Shown piece by piece: positions 16,453 to 24,694 of a DNA stretch of 64,000 bases. The notes under the pieces are model-generated. The model saw nothing but the letters and a program-made list of their open reading frames with translations, was not told where the DNA came from and did not search any database. The DNA is from Chryseobacterium viscerum (GTDB taxonomy: Bacteria > Bacteroidota > Bacteroidia > Flavobacteriales > Weeksellaceae), in NCBI RefSeq assembly GCF_002899945.2, contig NZ_PPEG02000001.1, positions 124,001 to 188,000 of the forward strand. Reading direction: 5' to 3'. The translations under genes and the position numbers were made by a program. Positions within the stretch are counted from its first letter, which is position 1. Every line of letters begins with the position of its first letter.

Positions 16453-16761
16453 CTATTTCCGTTTGATCCGTTGATTTATTAAAGTAGCCTCAGTCTCAAT
16501 TTCATCATTAGTTGGTATTTTGATCTGAGTAAGCCAATCGTTGATTTCTTCCCTTTTGAAAAATATACTTTTCCCTCCAGGGGTTTTGTAGTGCGGAATG
16601 GCTCTCCTGCTTGTCAGTTTGTAGAGGTAGGATTTTTCAAACCCTGTGTACAAAGCAACCTCGTCAATATTGAGGATTTCCTTTTTCAAAAGCATCAGAT
16701 TTCTGATTTCAACTAAAATATCATAAAATTTGTTGTTGGTAGGTTGTTCTGGTTGTTTCAT
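16453..16761 (-). CDS. Excisionase-like helix-turn-helix protein
   Basis: A 102-residue MerR-type winged-helix DNA-binding protein of the kind annotated as 'helix-turn-helix domain' or excisionase. The core is ILNIDEVALYTGFEKSYLYKL, then the basic TSRRAIPHYK and the wing KSIFFKREEINDWL. It lies 14 bp after the integrase gene in the same direction, the common arrangement for a directionality factor, although such proteins can also activate Rep. Confidence 0.8.
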   Translation of the reverse strand: MKQPEQPTNNKFYDILVEIRNLMLLKKEILNIDEVALYTGFEKSYLYKLTSRRAIPHYKTPGGKSIFFKREEINDWLTQIKIPTNDEIETEATLINQRIKRK

Positions 16762-16775
16762 TGTATATTATTGTA

Positions 16776-17843
16776 TTATTTAAACATTGAGCGAAGACTT
16801 TTGACAGCTTTTGATTTTGCGTTTTCTGCCACTCTTATATAGATTTCCGTTTCTTTCAGGCTTTTGTGACCCAACAGCTTGGAAATCGTGGTGATATTTT
16901 GATTCTGGTAATTTAAAAGTGTAGCAAAGGTATGCCTTGAACAGTGCCAAGTGATATGTTTATTGATTCCTGCCTTTGCAACCCACTCCCTCAAAACTTT
17001 CAGACAGGTGGTACTGGTCGGCAGTTGAAAAACAAGCTTGTCATTGTTCTGTCTTTTGGAGATTTCCAAAAGTCTGACAGCATCTTGGTGAAGATCCATT
17101 GTTAAGCGTTCTTTGGTTTTGATTTGAACAAGGTCTAAGGTATTATTTTTTATGCTATTCCATGTCAATGCCTGAACATCACAAAAACGAATACCTGTAT
17201 AACAGCAGAACAGAAAGGCTGTTTTGATTTCTTCATTTCGGCATTCTGTTTCCAATAGGGCTTTCACCTCTTCAAATACCAAAGTTTCTTTTTCTTTTGA
17301 TTTACCTTTGCTGTTGACAATTTCAGCCATGGGATTTGTCCTGAAATACTTAGCAATAGTTGCCTCTTTGATGACTCTTTTCAGCTTTTTGAAATAGTTG
17401 TAGGCAGAAACACCCGATAGTTCCAGATCAAGATAATCTTTGAACCCCAACAAGAACTCCTCGTCAATATCAGAGCAAGGGAGCTTGTTTCTTCCAACAT
17501 AGCGCTTGAATTTTTTTAGCATTGCTAAGTAGGTTCTCTTTTCAGAAGGTTGAACTTTTCTCTCTATGAAATCTTCAAGGTATTCAAAAAAATCTTTGTT
17601 CCATTGAAAACCTTTCCCTATCATATTGATAGCATACAGCTCATCAATTTCCATTTGTGCTTTCATTTTATCTGCCAATTGAAGCTTTGCTTTTATCTCC
17701 TGACGCTCTTGTGCTGTCCTTGGATTGGCAGGAAAGGTGATCCCAGGTCTGAATTTCTTTCTTATGCCGTTCATGTTGAAGTCAAATTCAATCATGTACC
17801 TCTTCTTGTCTTTTGATAAGATTTTTCTATACTTTACTGACAT
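16776..17843 (-). CDS. Tyrosine recombinase (integrase) 1
   Basis: A 355-residue phage-type integrase with an N-terminal arm-binding part, a SAM-like core-binding domain (about 80-175) and a catalytic domain. Catalytic residues in order are Arg219 (YTGIRFCDV), His300 and Arg303 (HCSRHTF), His326 (LLGHKSL) and Tyr335 (TEIYIRV). It is intact. It is a close paralogue of the integrase at 18214; catalytic residues sit at identical positions. It is followed by the excisionase-like gene, so it is the likely functional integrase for the tRNA-Glu site. Confidence 0.93.
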   Translation of the reverse strand: MSVKYRKILSKDKKRYMIEFDFNMNGIRKKFRPGITFPANPRTAQERQEIKAKLQLADKMKAQMEIDELYAINMIGKGFQWNKDFFEYLEDFIERKVQPSEKRTYLAMLKKFKRYVGRNKLPCSDIDEEFLLGFKDYLDLELSGVSAYNYFKKLKRVIKEATIAKYFRTNPMAEIVNSKGKSKEKETLVFEEVKALLETECRNEEIKTAFLFCCYTGIRFCDVQALTWNSIKNNTLDLVQIKTKERLTMDLHQDAVRLLEISKRQNNDKLVFQLPTSTTCLKVLREWVAKAGINKHITWHCSRHTFATLLNYQNQNITTISKLLGHKSLKETEIYIRVAENAKSKAVKSLRSMFK

Positions 17844-17881
17844 AATGTTGTCCTTTTTTGTAAAATTTATAATTCATTTTG

Positions 17882-17893
17882 TGTAAGCTTACA
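17882..17893. promoter_or_regulatory. Perfect palindrome upstream of integrase 1
   Basis: TGTAAGCTTACA, 39 bp before the integrase start. A matching sequence with similar flanks (including ATAACTTC) stands before integrase 2 at 19381. It is a candidate operator or arm-type recombinase site. The rest of the 370-bp gap 17844-18213 holds no gene I can support. Confidence 0.5.
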
Positions 17894-18213
17894 TTTAGGA
17901 TAACTTCGATGTCGTTTCTTGGAGGGGTTATTTCAACTGAATTCTTGATTTTTTTTAAAACTTTAACTATTTTGGAGGTTTTTTAGCCAATAATTAACTA
18001 ACTTTAACAATCAAAAAACATCGTGAAAACTTCACAAAAATATACACCAAGGAACAAGGTCGAACAAAAGAAACAAAAGTCAAGAAAAAAATTTAATTGA
18101 TTGACAAAGAGAAAATTTGATTGCAAAATTCTGTGATCAACAAAAATTGAATAGCTCCAAAGAGATTGCAAGTCTTAATCAAAAGCACCTTCCTGAAAGA
18201 TCATGGGAATTTG

Positions 18214-19326
18214 TTATTTCCCATTGATTCTGCTTTGCTTGTTCGCTCGATTGGTGTTGTTTATGAATATGTCTGGCAGCTTATTAATCGCATTGGTTTT
18301 TGACAATTCAGCGGTACGGACATAAATTTGTGTTTGTTTCAGGTCTTTATGTCCGAGCAGTGATGAAACGGTATTGATACCAACTTCTTCAAAAACCAAT
18401 GAGGTTGCAAAAGTATGTCTTGAACAGTGCCAAGTGATGTGCTTGTCAATTTCTGCATCGGATGTCCATTTCTTAAGGATTTTCAAACAGCCTGTATGTG
18501 TAGGCAGGTTAAAAACCAACGAGTCTCCTGATTTTTTCCGGTTTCCCAATAAATCGACCGCATTGGGGTGGAGAGGCATTACAAGTTTTTCTTTAGTTTT
18601 TATCTGAACTATTGTTAAAACATTATCTCTGCTAATGTTACTCCAAACAAGAGCTTTTACATCGCAAAATCTAAGTCCCGACAAGCAACTGAAAAGAAAG
18701 GCTCTTTTTACGTTGTCATTGGAGCATTGGGTATCTGATAATGAGATGGTTTCTTCTAGTGTCAAAACATCTTTTTCAGCAGAAATTCCTTTGATGTTTT
18801 TTAAGTGCTGGCAAGGATCAGCCTTGAAATGCTTGGCAATGGTTGCTTCTTTGATAATTCTTTTCAGCTTTTTGAAATAGTTGAATGGGGTACTTCCATT
18901 TAATGTTGAATTGAGATAATCTTTAAAGGAGATCAAAAATTCTTCATTAATTTCTGAACAATGCAGCTTTTTCCTTTTATTGAATGTCTTAAGCTTTTCA
19001 ACCATTGCATTGTAAGTACGCATTTCGCAATGAGGTGCTTTCCTTACTATAAATTCCTTGCAATATTCAAAGAAGTCTTTGTTGCACTGAAAACCTTTGT
19101 CAAGCATATTGGTTGCATACAACTCATCAACCTCCAATCTTGCCCTCATCCTGTCTGCCAATTGGCGCTTTTCTTTTCTTTCCTGACGTTCTGCTGCTGT
19201 CCTTGGACTTTCGACATAGGTGATCTTAGGTCTGAACATTCTTCTTTTGCCGTTGAGGTTTAAATCAAATTCAAGAGTCACTCTCTTGTTGTCTTTCAAT
19301 TTAATTTCACGATAACTTACTGACAT
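18214..19326 (-). CDS. Tyrosine recombinase (integrase) 2
   Basis: The 370-residue paralogue of integrase 1 is similar along its whole length, from MSVSYREI at the N-terminus to the catalytic domain. Arg219 (LSGLRFCDV), His300/Arg303 (HCSRHTF), His326 (LLGHKDL) and Tyr335 (TQIYVRT) are all present, so it should be active. A 16-residue Asn/Lys-rich tail distinguishes it. It is the gene closest to the right attachment repeat. Two intact paralogues point either to a two-recombinase element or to stacked insertions. Confidence 0.92.
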   Translation of the reverse strand: MSVSYREIKLKDNKRVTLEFDLNLNGKRRMFRPKITYVESPRTAAERQERKEKRQLADRMRARLEVDELYATNMLDKGFQCNKDFFEYCKEFIVRKAPHCEMRTYNAMVEKLKTFNKRKKLHCSEINEEFLISFKDYLNSTLNGSTPFNYFKKLKRIIKEATIAKHFKADPCQHLKNIKGISAEKDVLTLEETISLSDTQCSNDNVKRAFLFSCLSGLRFCDVKALVWSNISRDNVLTIVQIKTKEKLVMPLHPNAVDLLGNRKKSGDSLVFNLPTHTGCLKILKKWTSDAEIDKHITWHCSRHTFATSLVFEEVGINTVSSLLGHKDLKQTQIYVRTAELSKTNAINKLPDIFINNTNRANKQSRINGK

Positions 19327-19380
19327 AATGTAATTTTTTAATTATTTATTTCTTTTTTGTAAGTTTACACTTCAATAATA

Positions 19381-19394
19381 TGTAAGCCTTACAG
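19381..19394. promoter_or_regulatory. Imperfect palindrome upstream of integrase 2
   Basis: TGTAAGCCTTACAG, 55 bp before the start of integrase 2, matches the TGTAAGCTTACA palindrome before integrase 1, and TATAACTTC follows as ATAACTTC does there. The conserved position suggests shared regulation or shared recombinase binding. Confidence 0.45.
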
Positions 19395-19728
19395 TTTATA
19401 TAACTTCCCTGTTGATTCGAGACTCCCGATTTTTGCCTGTTTTGGGCTACTTTACATAAAATTTAACTTTTGTTAACATTTTCAGTTTTTTCGCACGAGG
19501 AAATGTTAAAGCTCTTTAACATAGATTTCTTTAACATTTATTAACCTTTGAAGGTATTGGATTTTCTTGTGGAAAAATAAGTTCACGAAAAGTTCACGGC
19601 ACATCTACGAAACTTCGACAAAACGTGTATGGGGAGAGTATCAAATAAAAGAAGTGAAAATCAAAAAACTTTTGTTATATTTGCCAACTCAAAATTATTT
19701 GAACAAAGAAAACTAGCCTATTATTTAA

Positions 19729-19740
19729 CCTATAGGCTAC
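19729..19740. repeat. Right attachment repeat (attR)
   Basis: CCTATAGGCTAC, identical to the tRNA-Glu 3' end at 6261. Just upstream, TAGCCTAT (19714-19721) forms an inverted repeat with ATAGGCTA, so both acceptor-stem halves are present with the tRNA body missing. A TATATTTG box and CTCAAAATT at 19678-19697 also resemble the sequence before the intact tRNA. Confidence 0.65.
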
Positions 19741-19747
19741 AACCCAT

Positions 19748-19780
19748 AAAAAAGGACTTTTCAACAAGTCCTTTTTTTTA
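19748..19780 (+). terminator. Stem-loop terminator, probably the tRNA's original one
   Basis: AAAAAAGGACTT (19748-19759) pairs with AAGTCCTTTTTT (19766-19777) across loop TTCAAC. It follows the attachment repeat at the distance at which terminators follow tRNA-Glu elsewhere in the window. From 19781 to 19914 I see no gene. Confidence 0.8.
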
Positions 19781-19914
19781 TGCCTTAATATTACCTTTAA
19801 ACAAATAGGAAAACAGCTGCATGACTTGGTCAATCTTAGCAAGCTTTTAATAAATCCTATAGAGAAGAAAGCAATAATTTCATCCTCAAACTATAGAAAT
19901 TGAAATAGTTACAT

Positions 19915-20901
19915 CTATAGTTTAATAATCCAGATATTAAGATCTTCAGTACTTGAGATATTTAATTTTTTTCTTAATCTATTTTTCTTTCTATTGATTG
20001 CTGCGATAGTTGAATTGGTAGAAACAGCGATTTCTTTTGTGGAAAAATTTAGTTTTAACATAGCGCACACTTCAAGTTCTGATGCGATAAGTTTAGGATT
20101 GATTGCTAATAGCTTTTTAATAAAATCCGAAAAAAAATAATTAAACTCAGTCATAAATCCATCATTGCTTTTTTTAGATTTTGAAATAAAATCTTGCAAC
20201 TGATCTACATTCATACTCTCTTTTTGTAGTGGATTATTTGCATCAATATTAGTCTTTATTATATTATCTTTTCTATTGATAAAATATATATTTAATATTA
20301 TAAAAAGCAGAGAATATATACTAGTAATATCACCCAGGTTCTCATGAAAATCGGCTGTATATCTTTTATTGTAAAATAATCTGAAATCGGTAATATGATT
20401 TACTATAATGAGGAAAAAAACTAATGAAAAAATTAATGTGACATAATAAATATCTTTTTTAAAGTCAAATAAAAAAGATGTTGCTAATAAATAGGGAATA
20501 AAATATAATTCCAGAATAAAGCCAGTGCCATAAAAAGATGAGTTGAAAAAAATCTCAAATATATTAGCTAATATATAAAGGAACTTTACAAAAGTATTAA
20601 ATCTCAAATTGGTAAACACAAAATAGCTTCCAAAAAGGATCATAAATCCAATCACGTTAAAGAAAAAATTATAACCTGGCGTCCATATTAAAAATGCTAA
20701 AATTAATAGAGGAATTGTAATGGTAATAAAAAATATATAAATATTAATTAATTTATTTTTCTCTTTTTCAATTATACCTTGAGTTTCATCAATTCCAATG
20801 TTGAAAATCTTATCTTCCAGCTTATTTATAATTTCTATTCCTTTCATGTAATTCATTGATATATTACAAATATAAGAAAGATATCCATACTTATCCAGCA
20901 T
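19915..20901 (-). CDS. Membrane protein with C-terminal LuxR-type HTH
   Basis: The 328-residue protein has about six hydrophobic segments between residues 50 and 215, then a linker, then a GerE/LuxR-like DNA-binding domain in the last 60 residues (ELEVCAMLKLNFSTKEIA, then NSTIAAINRKKNRLRKKL). It is thus a membrane-tethered transcription factor. Translation may begin at MNYMKGIE (20856) or MKGIE (20847) rather than 20901, because the first 15 residues are unusual. It is divergent from the secreted-protein gene at 21 kb and may regulate it. No kinase or receiver domain is present. Confidence 0.75.
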   Translation of the reverse strand: MLDKYGYLSYICNISMNYMKGIEIINKLEDKIFNIGIDETQGIIEKEKNKLINIYIFFITITIPLLILAFLIWTPGYNFFFNVIGFMILFGSYFVFTNLRFNTFVKFLYILANIFEIFFNSSFYGTGFILELYFIPYLLATSFLFDFKKDIYYVTLIFSLVFFLIIVNHITDFRLFYNKRYTADFHENLGDITSIYSLLFIILNIYFINRKDNIIKTNIDANNPLQKESMNVDQLQDFISKSKKSNDGFMTEFNYFFSDFIKKLLAINPKLIASELEVCAMLKLNFSTKEIAVSTNSTIAAINRKKNRLRKKLNISSTEDLNIWIIKL

Positions 20902-20999
20902 CTTTTTGAGCTTATTGGATAAATGTGGATATTAAAATATCACACACATCTTCTTATTTATAGATAAATTTGAACCATACATAAAAGTGTGAAATTATG

Positions 21000-21009
21000 A
21001 AAAAAAAAA
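21000..21009 (+). repeat. A10 homopolymer directly after an ATG
   Basis: Ten A residues follow the ATG at 20997. With 10 As the frame from this ATG stops at 21060; with 11 it reads a lysine-rich signal peptide straight into the gene at 21050. It is a possible phase-variation tract or a sequencing error. Confidence 0.75.
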
Positions 21010-21049
21010 TTATTCCCTCGCAAGAAGAAACCTCATTATTGTATTTATT

Positions 21050-22396
21050 ATGTCTCTAAATTCAATAATGGCTCAAGTAGGCATTAATACCCAAACCCCA
21101 GATCCTTCTGCTGTTTTGGATATCGTTTCTGTACAAAAAGGATTACTCCCTCCCAGAATGCTCAATGCTCAAAAAAATGCAATTCCGAGTCCCGCTGCCG
21201 GATTAGTTATTTATTGTACCGACTGTACAAACTGTAATACATCCGGAGGAGAGCTCCAGGTTTATACAGGGTCGGGACCATCACAAGGATGGAAATGTTT
21301 ATCGAGTACTACCGGCACCAGTTTTACAACGGATTGTACGAATACAACGCTTAATGGAACATTAAGCGCCGGAGATCCACCGACTGCAACGATAACAATG
21401 ACCGTGAATGTCAGCTCTATAGGACCTTATAATATTGCATCCAGTGTTACGGATGGGGTACAATTTGTGGGAAATGGTGATTTTACATCTACCGGCATAC
21501 AAACGGTTATACTTTCTCCATTAGGAACTCCTACTGATGCAGGAAGCTATACTTGGTCGATTACTTCCGGAGGATCTACCTGTCTGGTAAGCACAACGGT
21601 ACAACAAGCAAAATCAGCACGAATTGTAAAAGTCCTTTCATTGACTGGGGGCTATAATTTGGGAACAGTAGGAGGAGGATGGTTTAATAACCTGGTCAAC
21701 AGCAATGCCTCTGAATTTGGTTCGGGTGGGGTCGTTAAATTGGCGAATGTGCAATTTGATGCGGTTGCTTATAATACCATAAACCAATCGAATTTAGCAA
21801 CTACATTTTCTCAATATGACATTGTTTATTTTTCAGGAGTAGGAGCAGCCTCTGCAAATGTATGGAATGATGCTACCGAAAATGCTCTCGTTTCATATAT
21901 GGCAACGCACAAGTCTGTTATTATTATGGAGGGAGATGATTATAATGTCAATTATGATTGGGTAACAATATTATCCAAAATTAGCGTAACAGCAGTTAAT
22001 GCTGGATATTCAGGATTTATGTATTGGGATTCTCCACTGACAAATTTTCAAAATTCTCCAATTAAAGGAACATTTGGCAATGTGACTGGTTTAGGATACT
22101 CTAACCCTAATGGTCAGGCCTGGTCAGTAACAACCGCTCGTACGGATCTTGCTTTTCTACGCTCTTCAACTGCTGGAAATCCTATTGTAGGCTTTTGGGA
22201 TCCGACAAATTATTTATTTTATTCCGGTGATGACGATGGATTAGGTCAGGCTAGTATTTCCTGTAGTAATACAAGTCCAAAATCAACAACCAATTGTACG
22301 GGAGGTGCATATACATTAAGAGGCACAAGATGGTTTGCTAACTTAGTGGCATTTGCTGTAAACAGTGTCCCAGCTAAAGCTTATATTACGGACTAA
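21050..22396 (+). CDS. Secreted surface protein, signal peptide out of frame at a poly-A tract
   Basis: The 448-residue frame begins MSLNSIMAQVGINTQTPDPS, the motif found just after the signal peptide of many Bacteroidota surface proteins. Upstream in the same frame lies SLARRNLIIVFI, an obvious membrane-crossing segment, but its only ATG (20997) is one base out of frame because of an A10 tract. Restored, the gene would start at 20997. The Cys-containing N-terminal region (YCTDCTNCNT) leads to a Gly/Ser/Thr-rich beta domain, then a region with IVKVLSLTGGYN and VYFSGVGAA that looks like a Rossmann-type or ThuA-like fold; this is uncertain. As it stands the protein may not be exported. Confidence 0.7.
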   Translation: MSLNSIMAQVGINTQTPDPSAVLDIVSVQKGLLPPRMLNAQKNAIPSPAAGLVIYCTDCTNCNTSGGELQVYTGSGPSQGWKCLSSTTGTSFTTDCTNTTLNGTLSAGDPPTATITMTVNVSSIGPYNIASSVTDGVQFVGNGDFTSTGIQTVILSPLGTPTDAGSYTWSITSGGSTCLVSTTVQQAKSARIVKVLSLTGGYNLGTVGGGWFNNLVNSNASEFGSGGVVKLANVQFDAVAYNTINQSNLATTFSQYDIVYFSGVGAASANVWNDATENALVSYMATHKSVIIMEGDDYNVNYDWVTILSKISVTAVNAGYSGFMYWDSPLTNFQNSPIKGTFGNVTGLGYSNPNGQAWSVTTARTDLAFLRSSTAGNPIVGFWDPTNYLFYSGDDDGLGQASISCSNTSPKSTTNCTGGAYTLRGTRWFANLVAFAVNSVPAKAYITD

Positions 22397-22419
22397 ATAA
22401 AATTTAATACATACAAATA

Positions 22420-22469
22420 AAATTAAAGAATACAATTTTTGATAAATCAAAAATTGTATTCTTTAATTT
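22420..22469 (+). terminator. Perfect 24-bp stem-loop after the surface-protein gene
   Basis: A 24-base arm (22420-22443) is exactly complementary to 22446-22469, with two bases in the loop. It is unusually long for a terminator, lacks a clean T-run, and may instead be a relic of an inverted-repeat element. Confidence 0.7.
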
Positions 22470-22747
22470 ATAGGATCCAGAAGAAAACAAACTCCATGAT
22501 TATAAAATAATATATTGATTTCCAAAATATTCTATAGCCTTTGAGATTTTTTAATAGGTATAGAGCAACATAGGATATTTCTTAATGCAAATTCAAATTT
22601 TTAATAGCTAAAGAAAGAAATTCATAAGAAGGACACAGCTAGTATAAAATCTAATCTGTGTAATAGAATTACGGAAAACTGGAATTATTTTAACGGAAAC
22701 TTTATGAAGGAATTATTTATAACCTTTGTACCCTAATGATATATACT

Positions 22748-22882
22748 TTATTTCTGATATTTGATCAGCCATTTATATAAAGTAATTTTAGGAATTCCTT
22801 ACTCCTCAATCACTTGACTTTTTGTTTTTATTTATTTTTGAATTTGTACTATACTAAAAGTAATCAACTCTTTAGTAAACAT
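22748..22882 (-). pseudogene. Remnant of an IS transposase OrfA (HTH region)
   Basis: Read on the minus strand from an ATG at 22882 this gives MFTKELITFSIVQ, a stop, KTKSQVIEE, another stop, then GIPKITLYKWLIKYQ. That pattern (FTKEF ... EYGIPKSTLYKWIKKY) is the HTH N-terminus of IS3-type OrfA transposases. Three in-frame stops show that it is dead. The rest of 22470-23357 is AT-rich with no supportable gene. Confidence 0.6.
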
Positions 22883-23357
22883 ATTTTTACGAAATTGCGG
22901 AAGTTCTGTTGCTGTCTTTAAATTAAAATTATTTGAAGATAGTTAAGAATATAAAATTAAGTGGTGAGAATATAATCTAAAAAATTATACTTTAATAATT
23001 CGGACCATCGTAAAAAAAATTCACTATCTAATCCTTGTGGACTTATACACTGGATCAGTTAAAGTTTTTTTATCGGCTATTTTCTACTCTCCTTTCCTTT
23101 CAAAATCATTTTAAATAGGATTGTTTTTAGGTAATCTGATAAAACAATTAAATGTATGCAGTTATAGCATACTGACAATCTGAGAATTACTATTATGGAT
23201 AATGAAAATATCCTTCTATTTACTTTATATATTACAAAAGTATTATATTTGCAAAAATTTCAGCCATAATTGGTCACACAAATATGGTCACACTGATGAA
23301 AAACAATATTGATAAATCATTGTCTGTAGTTTTCTACAGGCTATCAAATTTTATATC

Positions 23358-23678
23358 ATGCCGGATTTAAAAATTCAAGAAGCGAAATTGCTTTTTAAGA
23401 AAATCCACTCTAACCCAAAAAGTTATGATTTACAAATCAATGAAGGCGGGATTACAGGCAAAGATGATAAAATCAGTTTCAGACTTTATAGGACTGGAGA
23501 AAGGATTGCTTTTGAAGTAACAATTGACGGACTTACTTTCACCAATACCACTGGAGAATGGAATAATGCACTGATCATGCTAGGAAATACGATCAAAAAA
23601 ATAGAGAAAGAACAAGAAAATTTAAAAATAGAACAAGCAATAAATAAGCTTAGAAAATACCTATCAGAAGAAAATTAA
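23358..23678 (+). CDS. Small hypothetical protein
   Basis: A 106-residue soluble protein with a beta-rich middle (KISFRLYRTGERIAFEVTIDG) and a charged helical C-terminus (KKIEKEQENLKIEQAINK). No family is recognised. It lies 66 bp before rpsT, whose own promoter is visible in the gap. Codon use is like the neighbours, so it is probably real. Confidence 0.6.
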   Translation: MPDLKIQEAKLLFKKIHSNPKSYDLQINEGGITGKDDKISFRLYRTGERIAFEVTIDGLTFTNTTGEWNNALIMLGNTIKKIEKEQENLKIEQAINKLRKYLSEEN

Positions 23679-23694
23679 AAATTTTCAAAATAAA

Positions 23695-23726
23695 TTTGGT
23701 AGTTTAAAAAAAAGTTTATAGTTTTG
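23695..23726 (+). promoter_or_regulatory. Bacteroidota-type promoter of rpsT
   Basis: TTTG (23695-23698) as the -33 element and TAGTTTTG (23719-23726) as the -7 element (consensus TAnnTTTG), about 20 nt apart, 18 nt before the rpsT start. Confidence 0.7.
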
Positions 23727-23744
23727 CACTCACATTTAAACGAT

Positions 23745-23999
23745 ATGGCAAATCATAAATCAGCGTTAAAAAGAATCAGACAAAACGAAACTAAAAGACT
23801 TCGTAACAGATATTACCACAAGACTGCTAGAACAGCATTGAAAGCCTTAAGAGGTGAAGAAAACAAAGCTGTTGCTACAGAGCAACTACCAAAAGTTATC
23901 GCTTTATTGGATAAATTAGCTAAGAAAAATATTATCCACAAAAACAAAGCGGCTAACTTGAAGAGTAAATTAACAAAGCACGTTAATAAATTAGCGTAA
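23745..23999 (+). CDS. rpsT: 30S ribosomal protein S20
   Basis: An 84-residue basic ribosomal protein that binds 16S rRNA. The start at 23745 ([13 protein letters not shown]) matches the family; an in-frame ATG at 23724 would overlap the promoter. Typical features are the [12 protein letters not shown]-terminal helix, the Lys/Arg-rich body, and the C-terminal [14 protein letters not shown]. The tRNA-Glu cluster follows 10 bp after the stop, so they may share a transcript. Confidence 0.97.
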   Translation: MANHKSALKRIRQNETKRLRNRYYHKTARTALKALRGEENKAVATEQLPKVIALLDKLAKKNIIHKNKAANLKSKLTKHVNKLA

Positions 24000-24009
24000 A
24001 AGTATAGCT

Positions 24010-24081
24010 GGCCCGTTCGTCTATCGGTTAGGACCTCAGATTTTCATTCTGGTAAGAGGGGTTCAATTCCCCTACGGGCTA
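24010..24081 (+). tRNA. tRNA-Glu (TTC), copy 1 of cluster
   Basis: 72 nt; acceptor GGCCCGT/ACGGGCT with discriminator A, anticodon loop TTTTCAT, T loop TTCAATT (the other copies have TTCGATT). CCA is not encoded. Confidence 0.97.
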
Positions 24082-24090
24082 CTTCAATTT

Positions 24091-24122
24091 AAAAAACCAC
24101 TGTATAACATCAGTGGTTTTTT
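24091..24122 (+). terminator. Stem-loop after tRNA-Glu copy 1
   Basis: AAAAAACCACTG / CAGTGGTTTTTT, a 12-bp stem with an 8-base loop. It implies that copy 1 and copy 2 are not one simple transcript. Confidence 0.8.
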
Positions 24123-24166
24123 AAACACAAAGTAGAAAAGCTATTCTTTACAACAAAAATCTAACC

Positions 24167-24238
24167 GGCCCGTTCGTCTATCGGTTAGGACCTCAGATTT
24201 TCATTCTGGTAAGAGGGGTTCGATTCCCCTACGGGCTA
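24167..24238 (+). tRNA. tRNA-Glu (TTC), copy 2 of cluster
   Basis: 72 nt, identical to copy 1 except for one T-loop base; anticodon TTC, GGCCCGT acceptor stem. Confidence 0.97.
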
Positions 24239-24304
24239 CAAGATTAAGAGTTGATACTTATAAAAACAAAAACTAACACGTTATTTCGGTAACGGAAGAT
24301 AGAG

Positions 24305-24376
24305 GGCCCGTTCGTCTATCGGTTAGGACCTCAGATTTTCATTCTGGTAAGAGGGGTTCGATTCCCCTACGGGCTA
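24305..24376 (+). tRNA. tRNA-Glu (TTC), copy 3 of cluster
   Basis: 72 nt, identical to copy 2; anticodon TTC. A terminator follows at once. Confidence 0.97.
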
Positions 24377-24377
24377 C

Positions 24378-24405
24378 AAAAAGACTTTTTCGAAAGTCTT
24401 TTTTT
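24378..24405 (+). terminator. Terminator of the tRNA-Glu cluster
   Basis: AAAAAGACTTT-TTCG-AAAGTCTTTTT with a UUCG loop and a T-run. From here to 24694 I see only AT-rich sequence with no gene. Confidence 0.85.
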
Positions 24406-24694
24406 CGTTTCTATATAGTAAGACTCTATTACAAGTAAACCCGATTCAAAAAGATCCACCTCTTTAGGCCATCATTATATTGATTTTCCAAGCTACACTA
24501 CAGCGAGATCAAAGTAATACTATTTCCCTTCACTTAAAATTCCCCATCAATCAAGGACCATGTTATTTCTACTCCTAATTGTGAAGCTATATTAATTTTC
24601 ATTAAAAATATCACCAATAATAGAAATATTATGTTCTACTTTTCACATTAATCCCTAAATTTGGATAAAACTATTCATTCTAAAAATAAATAAC

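Larger units (their letters stand above)
6261..19740. mobile_element. Integrated genetic island in tRNA-Glu
   Basis: The direct repeat CCTATAGGCTAC occurs at the tRNA 3' end (6261-6272) and again at 19729-19740. The interval contains two tyrosine recombinases, an excisionase-like HTH gene, a phage-type Rep, a toxin/immunity operon and a Pycsar-like defence module. Beyond the right repeat is a stem-loop terminator that probably belonged to the tRNA before insertion. No relaxase or conjugation genes are visible, so it is better called an integrative mobilisable or satellite-like element than an ICE. Boundaries rest on the short repeat and are inference. Confidence 0.8.

Noticed and set aside
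23724..23744. An earlier in-frame ATG for rpsT
   Set aside because: It would lie within the promoter -7 region and add residues not found on S20 proteins.
24010..24376. The repeated tRNA-Glu block as a CRISPR array
   Set aside because: The repeats fold as tRNAs with acceptor, anticodon and T arms; there are no cas genes and the spacers are unequal.
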